Below, one piece after another: positions 7,916 through 16,161 of a DNA stretch of 19,002 nt (within the stretch, counting starts at the first letter, position 1; every line of letters begins with the position of its first letter). This DNA comes from Hyphomicrobiales bacterium (GTDB lineage: Bacteria > Pseudomonadota > Alphaproteobacteria > Rhizobiales > Aestuariivirgaceae). The notes beneath the pieces are model-generated. The model saw only the letters and a list, made by a program, of their open reading frames with translations, searched no databases and was not told the DNA's origin. Both the position numbers and the translations under genes were made by a program. The stretch covers positions 1 to 19,002 of the forward strand of contig JABDJG010000414.1 of NCBI GenBank assembly GCA_013002595.1, written 5' to 3'.

Positions 7916-7952
7916 CCGGCAAATTGTGAAACGTCACTCGGGATTTCTCGGC

Positions 7953-9320
<1,368 letters not shown>

Positions 9321-9346
9321 GCATCGGCAAAACAACGCAATAACCG

Positions 9347-9403
9347 ATGACACTTGTGCAAAAGCTGCCTATAGTTTGACAAAAAGTTGGGGGCATGTTC
9401 CCC
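9347..9403 (+). promoter_or_regulatory. Promoter for cvpA-purF with an adjacent inverted repeat
   Basis: ATGACA (9347-9352, 5 of 6 to TTGACA) and TATAGT (9370-9375, 5 of 6 to TATAAT) are 17 bases apart. Transcription would begin near 9382. Immediately after lies GGGG (9390-9393) and CCCC (9400-9403) around CATGTT, a possible operator or small 5' hairpin. A separate TTGACA at 9376-9381 has no matching -10 at 17 bases. Confidence 0.55.
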
Positions 9404-9443
9404 GTTGTCTGTGTGTAGATGCGGTCGGTAAAGGTGAGGCCCC

Positions 9444-10085
9444 ATGCAACTTCAAATTCTTGATTTCATTCTCGGCGGCATCATGCTGATTTCCGGGCTG
9501 CTCGCGATGATGCGCGGGTTCACCCGTGAAGTGCTGTCGCTGGTGGCCTGGGGCGCGGCGGCTTTGGCGGCCTTTTTTGCCGTCTATACGCCCGAACTCG
9601 TCGAGCTGGCGCAACCCTACACCCAGAACGAATTGCTTTCGAAAATTGCTGTCGGCGCAGTCGCCTTCCTGATCGTGCTCATCATCATGTCGATGATCAG
9701 CGTCAAGCTGGCCGACCTGGTGCTCGATTCAGCCGCAGGCGGGTTCGATCGCACCTTGGGATTCGGCTACGGTCTGGCAAGAGGCATGTTGCTGGTTGTG
9801 ATCGCCTATCTTTTCTACATCTGGCTGATTCCACCAGACAAGATTGAGGAGTGGGTGCGCAAGGCGCAGTCACGGCCGGCAATCGAAAAGGTTGGTGATC
9901 TGGTGATTTCGTTCCTGCCGGCCGAGATTTCCGAAACGCTGCAGGGCAAGAAATATCTTGGCGATAGCGGACAGGACGATACCAACAACGAGAAAGCTGA
10001 GCCCGGCGACCCGGGATACAAGCAGAACCAGCAGCGCCAAATTGACCAGCTGATCGAAAGCACACAAGGTGGTACAAGCCAGTAA
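9444..10085 (+). CDS. cvpA: CvpA family membrane protein
   Basis: Inner-membrane protein of the colicin V production family, found beside purF in many proteobacteria; its molecular role is unresolved. Four hydrophobic segments lie at about residues 4-22, 30-49, 66-88 and 111-129. The family motifs GFTREVLSLVAWG (25-37) and FDRTLGFGYGLARG (101-114) are present. The last 80 residues are hydrophilic and cytoplasmic-looking, a longer tail than in E. coli CvpA. AAGGTGAGG at 9431-9439 is a good ribosome binding site. The stop codon is 22 bases before the purF ATG, so cvpA and purF form an operon. Confidence 0.92.
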   Translation: MQLQILDFILGGIMLISGLLAMMRGFTREVLSLVAWGAAALAAFFAVYTPELVELAQPYTQNELLSKIAVGAVAFLIVLIIMSMISVKLADLVLDSAAGGFDRTLGFGYGLARGMLLVVIAYLFYIWLIPPDKIEEWVRKAQSRPAIEKVGDLVISFLPAEISETLQGKKYLGDSGQDDTNNEKAEPGDPGYKQNQQRQIDQLIESTQGGTSQ

Positions 10086-10107
10086 CTTGGATGCGAGAAG
10101 GTTTGAG

Positions 10108-11595
10108 ATGACCGACGGCACTACCAGTTCGCAGGACACAGATGATTTCGATATGGACGGCGACCTGCTGCATGAGGAATGCGGCGTGTTCGGTGTCTTC
10201 GGACACGACGATGCCTCGGCGCTGACCGCACTTGGCATGCACGCCCTGCAGCATCGCGGCCAGGAAGCGGCCGGCGTCGTCAGTTATGACGGTGAACGCT
10301 TCCATGCAGAGCGGCGCATCGGGCTGGTCGGCGACGGGTTTTCCAAACAAGCCACCATCGAGCGCCTGCCGGGCCGGCTGGCGGTCGGCCATGTGCGCTA
10401 CTCGACCACCGGTGACACGATCCTGCGCAATGTGCAGCCGATGTTTGCCGAACTGGCAACCGGCGGCCTGGCGATCTGTCACAATGGCAATATCACCAAT
10501 GGCCTGTCGTTGCGACGCCAGATCATCGCTGACGGCGCGATTTGCCATTCCACATCCGATACAGAGGTTGTTCTGCAACTGGTTGCCCGATCCCGCAAAC
10601 CACGGATAGTTGAGCGCTTCATAGATGCGCTACGCCAGCTGGAAGGCGCATTTTCGCTGGTTGCAATGACCAACAAGAAGATGATTGGCGTGCGCGACCC
10701 GCTGGGCATCCGGCCGCTGGTGCTGGGTGAACTCAATGGCAGTTACATCTTTGCCTCGGAGACCTGCGCACTCGACATCATTGGCGCCAAGTTCGTGCGC
10801 GAAGTCGAGAACGGCGAAGTTGTCGTGATCACCGAAGACGGAATTGAATCGCTGCATCCGTTCCCGAAGCTGCGCGAGCGCATGTGCATCTTTGAGTACG
10901 TCTATTTTTCCCGTCCGGACAGTATCGTTGCCGGGCGCTCGGTCTATGACGTGCGCAAGCGCATGGGAAGCGAACTGGCTGTAGAAATGCCGGCTGAGGC
11001 CGATGTGGTTATTCCTGTGCCCGATTCGGGCGTTCCCGCAGCAATCGGATATGCGCAAGAGTCAGGCGTGCCGTTTGAGCTGGGGATTATCCGCAATCAC
11101 TATGTCGGGCGCACGTTCATCGAGCCGACGCAGCAAATTCGCGCGCTCGGCGTCAAACTCAAGCATAATGCCAACCGGCCAGTGATCGAGGGCAAGCGCA
11201 TCGTGCTGATCGATGATTCGATCGTGCGCGGTACAACCTCGGTCAAGATCGTCCAGATGATGCGCGATGCCGGTGCGCGCGAAGTCCATCTGCGCGTGGC
11301 AAGCCCGCCGATCACCCATCCAGACTTTTACGGCATCGATACGCCGGATAAGCGCTCATTGCTGGCTGCAACGCATACCCTTGAAGAAATGCGCGAATTC
11401 ATCGGTGTCGATTCCCTGGCGTTCTTGAGCATCGAAGGACTTTATCGCGCCGTGTGCCGGGAAGAACGCGATGCCGTCCGGCCGCAATATACCGATCACT
11501 GCTTTACCGGCGAATATCCGACCGCACTGACGGATATGGACGGCGGCTCGGACCACGACCCGCGCCAACTGTCCTTACTGGCAGAAACTGGATAA
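10108..11595 (+). CDS. purF: Amidophosphoribosyltransferase
   Basis: Catalyses the first committed step of purine synthesis, making phosphoribosylamine from PRPP and glutamine. An N-terminal propeptide of 24 residues precedes the catalytic Cys25 (HEECGVFGVFG), which becomes the N-terminus after cleavage. The glutaminase domain includes HRGQEAAG (49-56) and CHNGNITN (125-132). The PRPP-binding motif is VLIDDSIVRGTT (366-377). The ATG at 10108 was chosen because GAGAAGG at 10095-10101 is well spaced; a GTG at 10069 would overlap cvpA. Two of the four Fe-S ligands of the B. subtilis enzyme appear replaced (D406 and T462), so a cluster is unlikely. Normal length at 495 residues. Confidence 0.96.
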   Translation: MTDGTTSSQDTDDFDMDGDLLHEECGVFGVFGHDDASALTALGMHALQHRGQEAAGVVSYDGERFHAERRIGLVGDGFSKQATIERLPGRLAVGHVRYSTTGDTILRNVQPMFAELATGGLAICHNGNITNGLSLRRQIIADGAICHSTSDTEVVLQLVARSRKPRIVERFIDALRQLEGAFSLVAMTNKKMIGVRDPLGIRPLVLGELNGSYIFASETCALDIIGAKFVREVENGEVVVITEDGIESLHPFPKLRERMCIFEYVYFSRPDSIVAGRSVYDVRKRMGSELAVEMPAEADVVIPVPDSGVPAAIGYAQESGVPFELGIIRNHYVGRTFIEPTQQIRALGVKLKHNANRPVIEGKRIVLIDDSIVRGTTSVKIVQMMRDAGAREVHLRVASPPITHPDFYGIDTPDKRSLLAATHTLEEMREFIGVDSLAFLSIEGLYRAVCREERDAVRPQYTDHCFTGEYPTALTDMDGGSDHDPRQLSLLAETG

Positions 11596-11628
11596 CCCGG
11601 ACAAGCTGTTCAATCGAAAGCAATTCCT

Positions 11629-12357
11629 ATGAGTAAACCGCTCGAAAACCGCGTTGCGGTCGTCACCGGCGCGTCGCGCGGCATCGGCTATGCGATCGCC
11701 CGCCAGCTGGCCGCCGAAGGCGCTCACGTGATTGCGCTGGCGCGTACCGTGGGGGGTCTTGAGGAACTCGATGATGAGATCAAGGCTGCCGGTGGCTCGG
11801 CAACCCTGGTACCGACAAACGTGTGCGACTACGCAGCGATTGACCGGCTCGGCGCGGCCATCCATGAACGCTGGGGCAAGCTGGACGTGCTTGTCGGCAA
11901 TGCCGGTGTCCTGGGCAAACTCACCCCGGTTGGGCATCTGGAGCCGAAAGTGTGGGATGAGGTGATCGCGGTCAATGTGACTGCCAACTGGCGCCTGATC
12001 CGCTCGCTTGATCCGTTGCTGCAGCGATCGGATGCAGGCCGGGCGGTATTTATATCGGCCGGTGCGGTACACAAAGGTATCGCCTATTGGGGGGCCTATT
12101 CGACGTCCAAAGCCGCGCTCGAGGCCCTGGTCAAGACCTACGCCACCGAGACGGCTACCACTAACGTAAGAGTCAATATTCTCAATCCGGGCCCGATAAG
12201 AACGGCGATGCGGGCGCGGGCGATGCCTGGCGAAGACCCCAATACCCTGCCGGCGCCGGCTGATCTTGCGCGCGCTGCAACAAACTTGTGTCTGCCGGAA
12301 TGTTGTCAATCTGGTGCAATATTCGATTTCCAGGATGGCACGTTGACGGCCAGATAA
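11629..12357 (+). CDS. SDR family NAD(P)-dependent oxidoreductase
   Basis: Classical short-chain dehydrogenase/reductase of 242 residues. The nucleotide-binding motif TGASRGIG is at 13-20, GNAG at 90-93, the catalytic Ser143 in FISAGAV, and YSTSK at 157-161 supplies Tyr157 and Lys161. PGPIRTAM (187-194) follows, as expected. All catalytic residues are present, so it should be active. The substrate cannot be told from sequence. It lies 33 bases after purF and is probably in the same transcript; an SDR directly after purF is, as I recall, a common arrangement in Hyphomicrobiales. The Shine-Dalgarno sequence is weak. Confidence 0.9.
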   Translation: MSKPLENRVAVVTGASRGIGYAIARQLAAEGAHVIALARTVGGLEELDDEIKAAGGSATLVPTNVCDYAAIDRLGAAIHERWGKLDVLVGNAGVLGKLTPVGHLEPKVWDEVIAVNVTANWRLIRSLDPLLQRSDAGRAVFISAGAVHKGIAYWGAYSTSKAALEALVKTYATETATTNVRVNILNPGPIRTAMRARAMPGEDPNTLPAPADLARAATNLCLPECCQSGAIFDFQDGTLTAR

Positions 12358-12409
12358 CCTTCGCGAGCCCATTGCGGATTATCATGAACAGGCGATTAAT
12401 GGCGGTTTC

Positions 12410-12438
12410 ATGCCGAATTAAGGACTCTGGCGTATAAT
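12410..12438 (+). promoter_or_regulatory. Candidate promoter in the gap after the SDR gene
   Basis: A perfect TATAAT (12433-12438) has ATGCCG 17 bases upstream at 12410-12415, only 3 of 6 to consensus. A transcript from here would start near 12445 and cover the small ORF at 12491 and the hairpins downstream. Confidence 0.35.
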
Positions 12439-12490
12439 TTGCATTACGAGACACCGAACCCCGTTTGGTAAACACCAGGGAACAGGAGGC

Positions 12491-12631
12491 ATGAAGATAC
12501 TCGCGATTACATTGGAAACGATGGCCCGCATGGCCCTGTTCACCGCCGTTATGGCCATGAGCGTACGCTATTTCGCCCAGCGCCAACGCCCGGTGACCGC
12601 CAGGCAGCAGCCCAAACAGCCGCCGGCCTGA
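12491..12631 (+). CDS. Small protein (46 residues), hypothetical, one possible membrane segment
   Basis: A short frame starting MKILAITLETMARMALFT with a hydrophobic Met- and Ala-rich stretch (about residues 3-24), then a basic, Gln- and Pro-rich tail ending KQPPA. It could be a single-pass membrane protein with its tail in the cytoplasm. A consensus AGGAGG at 12484-12489 precedes the ATG by only 1 base, closer than ideal, though no better start is in reach. A TATAAT lies about 53 bases upstream. I recognise no family. It may be a real small gene or part of a non-coding RNA. Confidence 0.45.
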   Translation: MKILAITLETMARMALFTAVMAMSVRYFAQRQRPVTARQQPKQPPA

Positions 12632-12638
12632 CCTTCCA

Positions 12639-12683
12639 GCAGAGCGCCCCCAGCTCTGCAGATTACCGGTACCTCAATACCGG
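12639..12683 (+). other. Two adjacent hairpins after the small ORF
   Basis: GCAGAGC (12639-12645) pairs perfectly with GCTCTGC (12653-12659) around a 7-base loop. Six bases on, CCGGTA (12666-12671) pairs perfectly with TACCGG (12678-12683) around CCTCAA. They begin 8 bases after the stop of the small ORF. No T run follows, so a simple terminator is unlikely; a structured 3' UTR or small RNA is possible. Confidence 0.5.
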
Positions 12684-12737
12684 CAGTGAGTATCTTTCAT
12701 CCAATTTCAGACCAGCATCCAGGCTTTTTGCCCAGAT

Positions 12738-12772
12738 CTAGAGCGGTTCACTGTTATATTGAACCGCTCTAG
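12738..12772. repeat. 13-bp perfect palindrome of the AGAGCGGTTC type
   Basis: CTAGAGCGGTTCA (12738-12750) and TGAACCGCTCTAG (12760-12772) are perfect inverse copies around a 9-base loop. The TAG stop of the - strand membrane protein gene lies inside the right arm. There is no T run on either side, so this reads better as an intergenic repeat that doubles as a 3'-end hairpin between the converging genes. A half copy, AGAGCGGTTC, recurs at 13404-13413. Confidence 0.7.
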
Positions 12773-13329
12773 GACCTCAAGGCGTCAATATCATCGAGTT
12801 TGAGGAACCTGTACCAGGCGCCGTCCAATTCCGTCGCAAAGGTGCCGTCTTCCAGGGTCATGACCCGGCGGCTGTTGTGGGTCCATTCGTCGACCGCGGC
12901 CGGGTGCACATTGGCATCATAAAGCTGTGGCGGCGGGCGACGGGCCGGTTGACGTTCCGAACGTGGCAAGGCGGGCTCCAAAGGGCGTTCTGCAGGTGCA
13001 GGCGGCGCCTCCTGTTCTGGCGCCGGTGCAGGCGTTGGATTGGGTGCCGGTTCCGGCTCGCTTGGCGCCGGTGCTTCATCGTCATCAGATCTTGCCTGGC
13101 CTGGCGGCATGCCGCCGGTCGAGAACCAGCTGGTATTGGCCTGGATCTTCTCGGCGACCTCGATCACGTGTGAGACCGCGATGAGCAATGGGCCGGCGAC
13201 CAGCAGGAAAGCGCACACGGATACGATCGTATCCGCTGAAAGACCGGTGGCCGAGACGAATGGCAGGATGATAAAGATCACTCCGGCCGCCGTTGCCAGC
13301 CAGCCGATGATTTTCACGATTGCAGCCAT
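12769..13329 (-). CDS. Two-helix membrane protein with proline-rich linker, unknown function
   Basis: I do not recognise this 186-residue protein. It has two hydrophobic segments (about 4-24 and 33-53), making a hairpin in the inner membrane. An acidic then Pro/Ala/Glu-rich linker follows (about 81-134). The C-terminal 50 residues are well mixed, with a possible small beta domain (RRVMTLEDGTFATELDGAWYRFL, quoted here as RRVMTLEDGTF 154-164 and ELDGAWYRFL 167-176). Cysteine-free ends and the lack of a signal peptide suggest the C-terminal domain is held near the membrane. A GGGGAAG site lies about 4-5 bases before the ATG. It lies 90 bases downstream of der on the same strand and could be read from that operon or from its own promoter. 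Confidence 0.78.
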   Translation of the reverse strand: MAAIVKIIGWLATAAGVIFIILPFVSATGLSADTIVSVCAFLLVAGPLLIAVSHVIEVAEKIQANTSWFSTGGMPPGQARSDDDEAPAPSEPEPAPNPTPAPAPEQEAPPAPAERPLEPALPRSERQPARRPPPQLYDANVHPAAVDEWTHNSRRVMTLEDGTFATELDGAWYRFLKLDDIDALRS

Positions 13330-13403
13330 GCAGCTTCCCCTTGCAACGATTCAATATAAAGGCAATTACGCCTGACCTCACGTGAAAGTCAATTGTCTCA
13401 CTC

Positions 13404-13413
13404 AGAGCGGTTC
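13404..13413. repeat. Half copy of the AGAGCGGTTC repeat
   Basis: Ten bases identical to 12740-12749, located a few bases past the der stop codon. The matching right arm is absent or degraded (TCTAGA at 13418-13423). The 90-base gap around it (13330-13419) also holds TCACGTGA, a perfect 8-bp palindrome at 13378-13385. Confidence 0.4.
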
Positions 13414-13419
13414 GATGGT

Positions 13420-14757
13420 CTAGACGTAAGGGTTCTTGCCCTTGCGCAGATTAATTCGGATAGGAACGCCTGTCAGACCGAAATCTTCCCGCAGCCCGTT
13501 GACCAGATATCGCTTGTAGCTCTCCGGCAGACCTTTCGGCGCGGAACAGAACACCGCAAACGTGGGTGGACGGGCCCGTGCCTGGGTCATATAGCGCAAC
13601 TTGATTCGCCTGCCCGACGGCGCCGGCGGCGGGTGGCGGCTGATCTGGAAGTCGAGCCACTGGTTGAGTTTGGCGGTTGAAATGCGTAAATTCCAGATGT
13701 CATAGATCTTCATCACCGCGGGCATCAGTTTACCAAGACCAGCACCGGTCTTTGCCGACAAGGTGACAACCGGCACGCCGGCCAGTTGCGGCAAAAGCCG
13801 TTGCACCTCTTCATCAAGGGTGCGCCTGGCGGCCTGCTTGTCGGCCACCACATCCCACTTGTTGACCGCCAGCACCAGGGCCCGGCCTTCCTGTGCGACC
13901 TGGTCGGCGATGGTCAGGTCCTGTTTTTCAAGTGCCTGGGTTGCATCGAGCAGCAACACGACCACCTCGGCGAACTGGACGGCTCTCTTGCCATCGGCAA
14001 CAGACAGTTTTTCCAGTTTGTCCGTCACCCTCGACCTGCGGCGCATGCCGGCCGTATCCCAGAGCTTGACTTGTCGGCCCTGCCACTCCCAGTCGATTGC
14101 AATGGCATCGCGGGTAATGCCGGCCTCCGGACCGGTAAGCAGCCTGTCTTCACCGACCAGCTTGTTGATCAAGGTCGACTTTCCCGCATTGGGACGCCCG
14201 ACAATGGCCAGGCGCAAAGGTTTGTCGGGACCGGCCTCGCCGTCCGGCCCGGCAGATGCGCCCTCTCGCAACAGCGGCTCCAGCGCATCATGCAGATCGC
14301 CAAGCCCCTCGCCATGTTCAGCGGACAATGCAATTGGCTCTCCAAGGCCCAGCGAATAGGCTTCAAGCAAACCGCTTTCGCCGGCCTTTCCTTCCGACTT
14401 GTTGGCCAATAGGATGACCGGTTTGCCATGCTTGCGCAGAATGCCGGCGAAATATTCATCCATCGGCGTCAGCCCGGCGCGCGCGTCTATCATGAACAGG
14501 CACACATCGGCCTGCTCTATGGCAGCATCTGTCTGCTGGCGCATGCGGCCCGCAAGGCTTTCGTCACTGGCGTCTTCCAGGCCCGCTGTGTCGATGATCG
14601 TAAAGTGCAGCCCGGCCAGTTTTGCATCACCCTCACGCCGGTCGCGGGTCACACCCGGCCGGTCATCGACAAGCGCCAGACGCCGGCCCGCCAATCGATT
14701 GAACAGGGTTGATTTGCCGACATTGGGCCGGCCGATAATTGCTACGGTTGAAGACAT
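13420..14757 (-). CDS. der: Ribosome biogenesis GTPase Der (EngA)
   Basis: Double-domain GTPase needed for 50S ribosomal subunit maturation. The first G domain has GRPNVGKS (9-16), a DTAG switch and the specificity motif ANKSE. The second has GRPNAGKST, a second DTAG and VNKWD. The C-terminal KH-like domain ends INLRKGKNPYV, as is typical. In the first domain the NKxD Asp is replaced by Glu (NKSE). The ATG at 14757 gives MSSTVAIIGRPNVGKS, the normal family start; an ATG 14 codons upstream would overlap the bamB-like gene and add an unusual extension. It has 445 residues, the usual size, and follows the bamB-like gene by 28 bases. Confidence 0.96.
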   Translation of the reverse strand: MSSTVAIIGRPNVGKSTLFNRLAGRRLALVDDRPGVTRDRREGDAKLAGLHFTIIDTAGLEDASDESLAGRMRQQTDAAIEQADVCLFMIDARAGLTPMDEYFAGILRKHGKPVILLANKSEGKAGESGLLEAYSLGLGEPIALSAEHGEGLGDLHDALEPLLREGASAGPDGEAGPDKPLRLAIVGRPNAGKSTLINKLVGEDRLLTGPEAGITRDAIAIDWEWQGRQVKLWDTAGMRRRSRVTDKLEKLSVADGKRAVQFAEVVVLLLDATQALEKQDLTIADQVAQEGRALVLAVNKWDVVADKQAARRTLDEEVQRLLPQLAGVPVVTLSAKTGAGLGKLMPAVMKIYDIWNLRISTAKLNQWLDFQISRHPPPAPSGRRIKLRYMTQARARPPTFAVFCSAPKGLPESYKRYLVNGLREDFGLTGVPIRINLRKGKNPYV

Positions 14758-14785
14758 TGGGTGCTTATAGTGTGTGGTGACAAGT

Positions 14786-16156
14786 TCAACGCATGGCAAT
14801 CAAAGTGCCATCGTCGGCCAGCAAATACACAGTGCCATTGGCGATCACAGGTGCGATGAAGAACTCTTCGCCAACATTCACCGTGTTGATCAATTCACCC
14901 GTCTGCGGGGATACCGAAGCCAGCGCGCCCTTGGAGCTGATCGCCAAAAGCCGGCCGCCACCTACCACCGGCCCGGCCCATACGCCCTGGCCTGGCAGGT
15001 TGGCCGACCAGCGCACCCCGCCGTTGCTGCGCGCCACGGCAGCCATGGTACGCCGGCCGGCGATGATGAAAGCGTAGTCGCCGGCAACCCATGGCGTCTG
15101 GCTGCCTGAAATTTCGATCGACCAGCGCTCCTCGCCGCTCGACAGACTGAATGAGGCCATGCGCCCGGCATGGGAGATGGCAAATACGGCGCCGTCTTCA
15201 ATGACCGGCCGACCGGCGATATCGTTGATTGTGGACGCGGTATTGGCAACGCTGCGGCCAATCAGATTGTCGCTCCAGGCGAGCAGGCCAGTGCCGGTCT
15301 CGAAAGTGAGCAGATCGCCTGTCGTGTAGGGGATCGATACGAAATTACCCGAGACCGCCGGGCTGTTGGAGGCAATGATCGAGGCTTGCTGCGGAGTGCC
15401 CTGATAGCGCCACAGCTCGGCGCCATCGCTGGTCGACAAGGCATAAACGTCGTTGCCCACATTGGAAAAGAACAAGCGACCCTGAGAGACGGTCGGTGCT
15501 GAACGGATCGGCTGGCCGAACGGCCGGCGCCAGACAATGGCGCCCGAACCAGCGTCAAGCGCCAGCACTTCACCGAAAGCTGACGTTGCGTAGACACGCG
15601 ATCCGTCCGAGGCCAGACCGCCGCCAAATGCGCCCTCACCGTCCTTGCCCTCCGGCGCCAGCGGGCGTGTCCAGATCGCAGCACCATTTTTAGCCGAAAA
15701 GGCCCTGACCGTGGCCTGACTGTCGAGCACATAAACCCGGCCGCCTACGACGATCGGGCTTGCGGTCAAGCGCCCGTCGCTGTCCGATCCGGTACCGGCA
15801 TCGATCGCCCAGGCCCGCTTGAGCTGGCGCGATAACGTCAGGTTATGCATCGCGTTGCTGGGTATCCCACCGGGCTGAGACCAGTTCGGGTTGGTTACCG
15901 CTGCCGGTATGGCAATTGGATCGCTTGCAATGGCACCACTACCGGTGAGTCCGGTATTCGTCAAAACCGCCTCGCGAGCACCCGTCAACGGCGGTTCAGA
16001 CCCTCCGGTAAGGCCATCGAGCAGCCCCTCGGTGCCTGAACAGCCTGCCAGCAAGGCTGCAGCCAGCGCAACCGGCAGTGCCGATCGCAACAGGCGATAC
16101 GCCAATGGCTGCCGAGTGGCAGCGTATCGATGAAAAGTCCGTCCCGTCATCATCAT
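14786..16156 (-). CDS. bamB: BamB-like lipoprotein with PQQ-type beta-propeller
   Basis: Probable outer-membrane lipoprotein of the Bam beta-barrel assembly machine. The N-terminus has a signal peptide with a lipobox, LLAGC, placing the lipidated Cys at residue 39. Then come about eight propeller repeats of the type VYVLD...A...G...W, at about 141-167, 188-212, 228-252, 269-297, 323-348, 361-388, 402-426 and 442-456, matching the eight blades of BamB. Three ATG codons in a row open the frame, so the exact start is unclear. It begins 5 bases after the stop of the YfgM-like gene and is followed by der, the same order as yfgM-bamB-der in E. coli, which supports the BamB call. At 456 residues it is longer than E. 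coli BamB. Confidence 0.85.
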   Translation of the reverse strand: MMMTGRTFHRYAATRQPLAYRLLRSALPVALAAALLAGCSGTEGLLDGLTGGSEPPLTGAREAVLTNTGLTGSGAIASDPIAIPAAVTNPNWSQPGGIPSNAMHNLTLSRQLKRAWAIDAGTGSDSDGRLTASPIVVGGRVYVLDSQATVRAFSAKNGAAIWTRPLAPEGKDGEGAFGGGLASDGSRVYATSAFGEVLALDAGSGAIVWRRPFGQPIRSAPTVSQGRLFFSNVGNDVYALSTSDGAELWRYQGTPQQASIIASNSPAVSGNFVSIPYTTGDLLTFETGTGLLAWSDNLIGRSVANTASTINDIAGRPVIEDGAVFAISHAGRMASFSLSSGEERWSIEISGSQTPWVAGDYAFIIAGRRTMAAVARSNGGVRWSANLPGQGVWAGPVVGGGRLLAISSKGALASVSPQTGELINTVNVGEEFFIAPVIANGTVYLLADDGTLIAMR

Positions 16157-16161
16157 TCAGT

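Noticed and set aside
7926..7952. GTG start for radA nine codons upstream
   Set aside because: It would add residues not seen in the family before MAK...CQxCG and has no better ribosome binding site.
9703..10578. Open - strand frame of about 290 codons across cvpA and purF
   Set aside because: It opposes two well-supported genes, has no recognisable motif and a composition typical of antisense shadow.
11575..12372. Open - strand frame of about 265 codons opposite the SDR gene
   Set aside because: The SDR reading has all catalytic motifs; the antisense frame has none.
12639..12772. CRISPR or other regularly spaced repeat array
   Set aside because: The three hairpins differ in sequence and spacing; there is no repeated unit.
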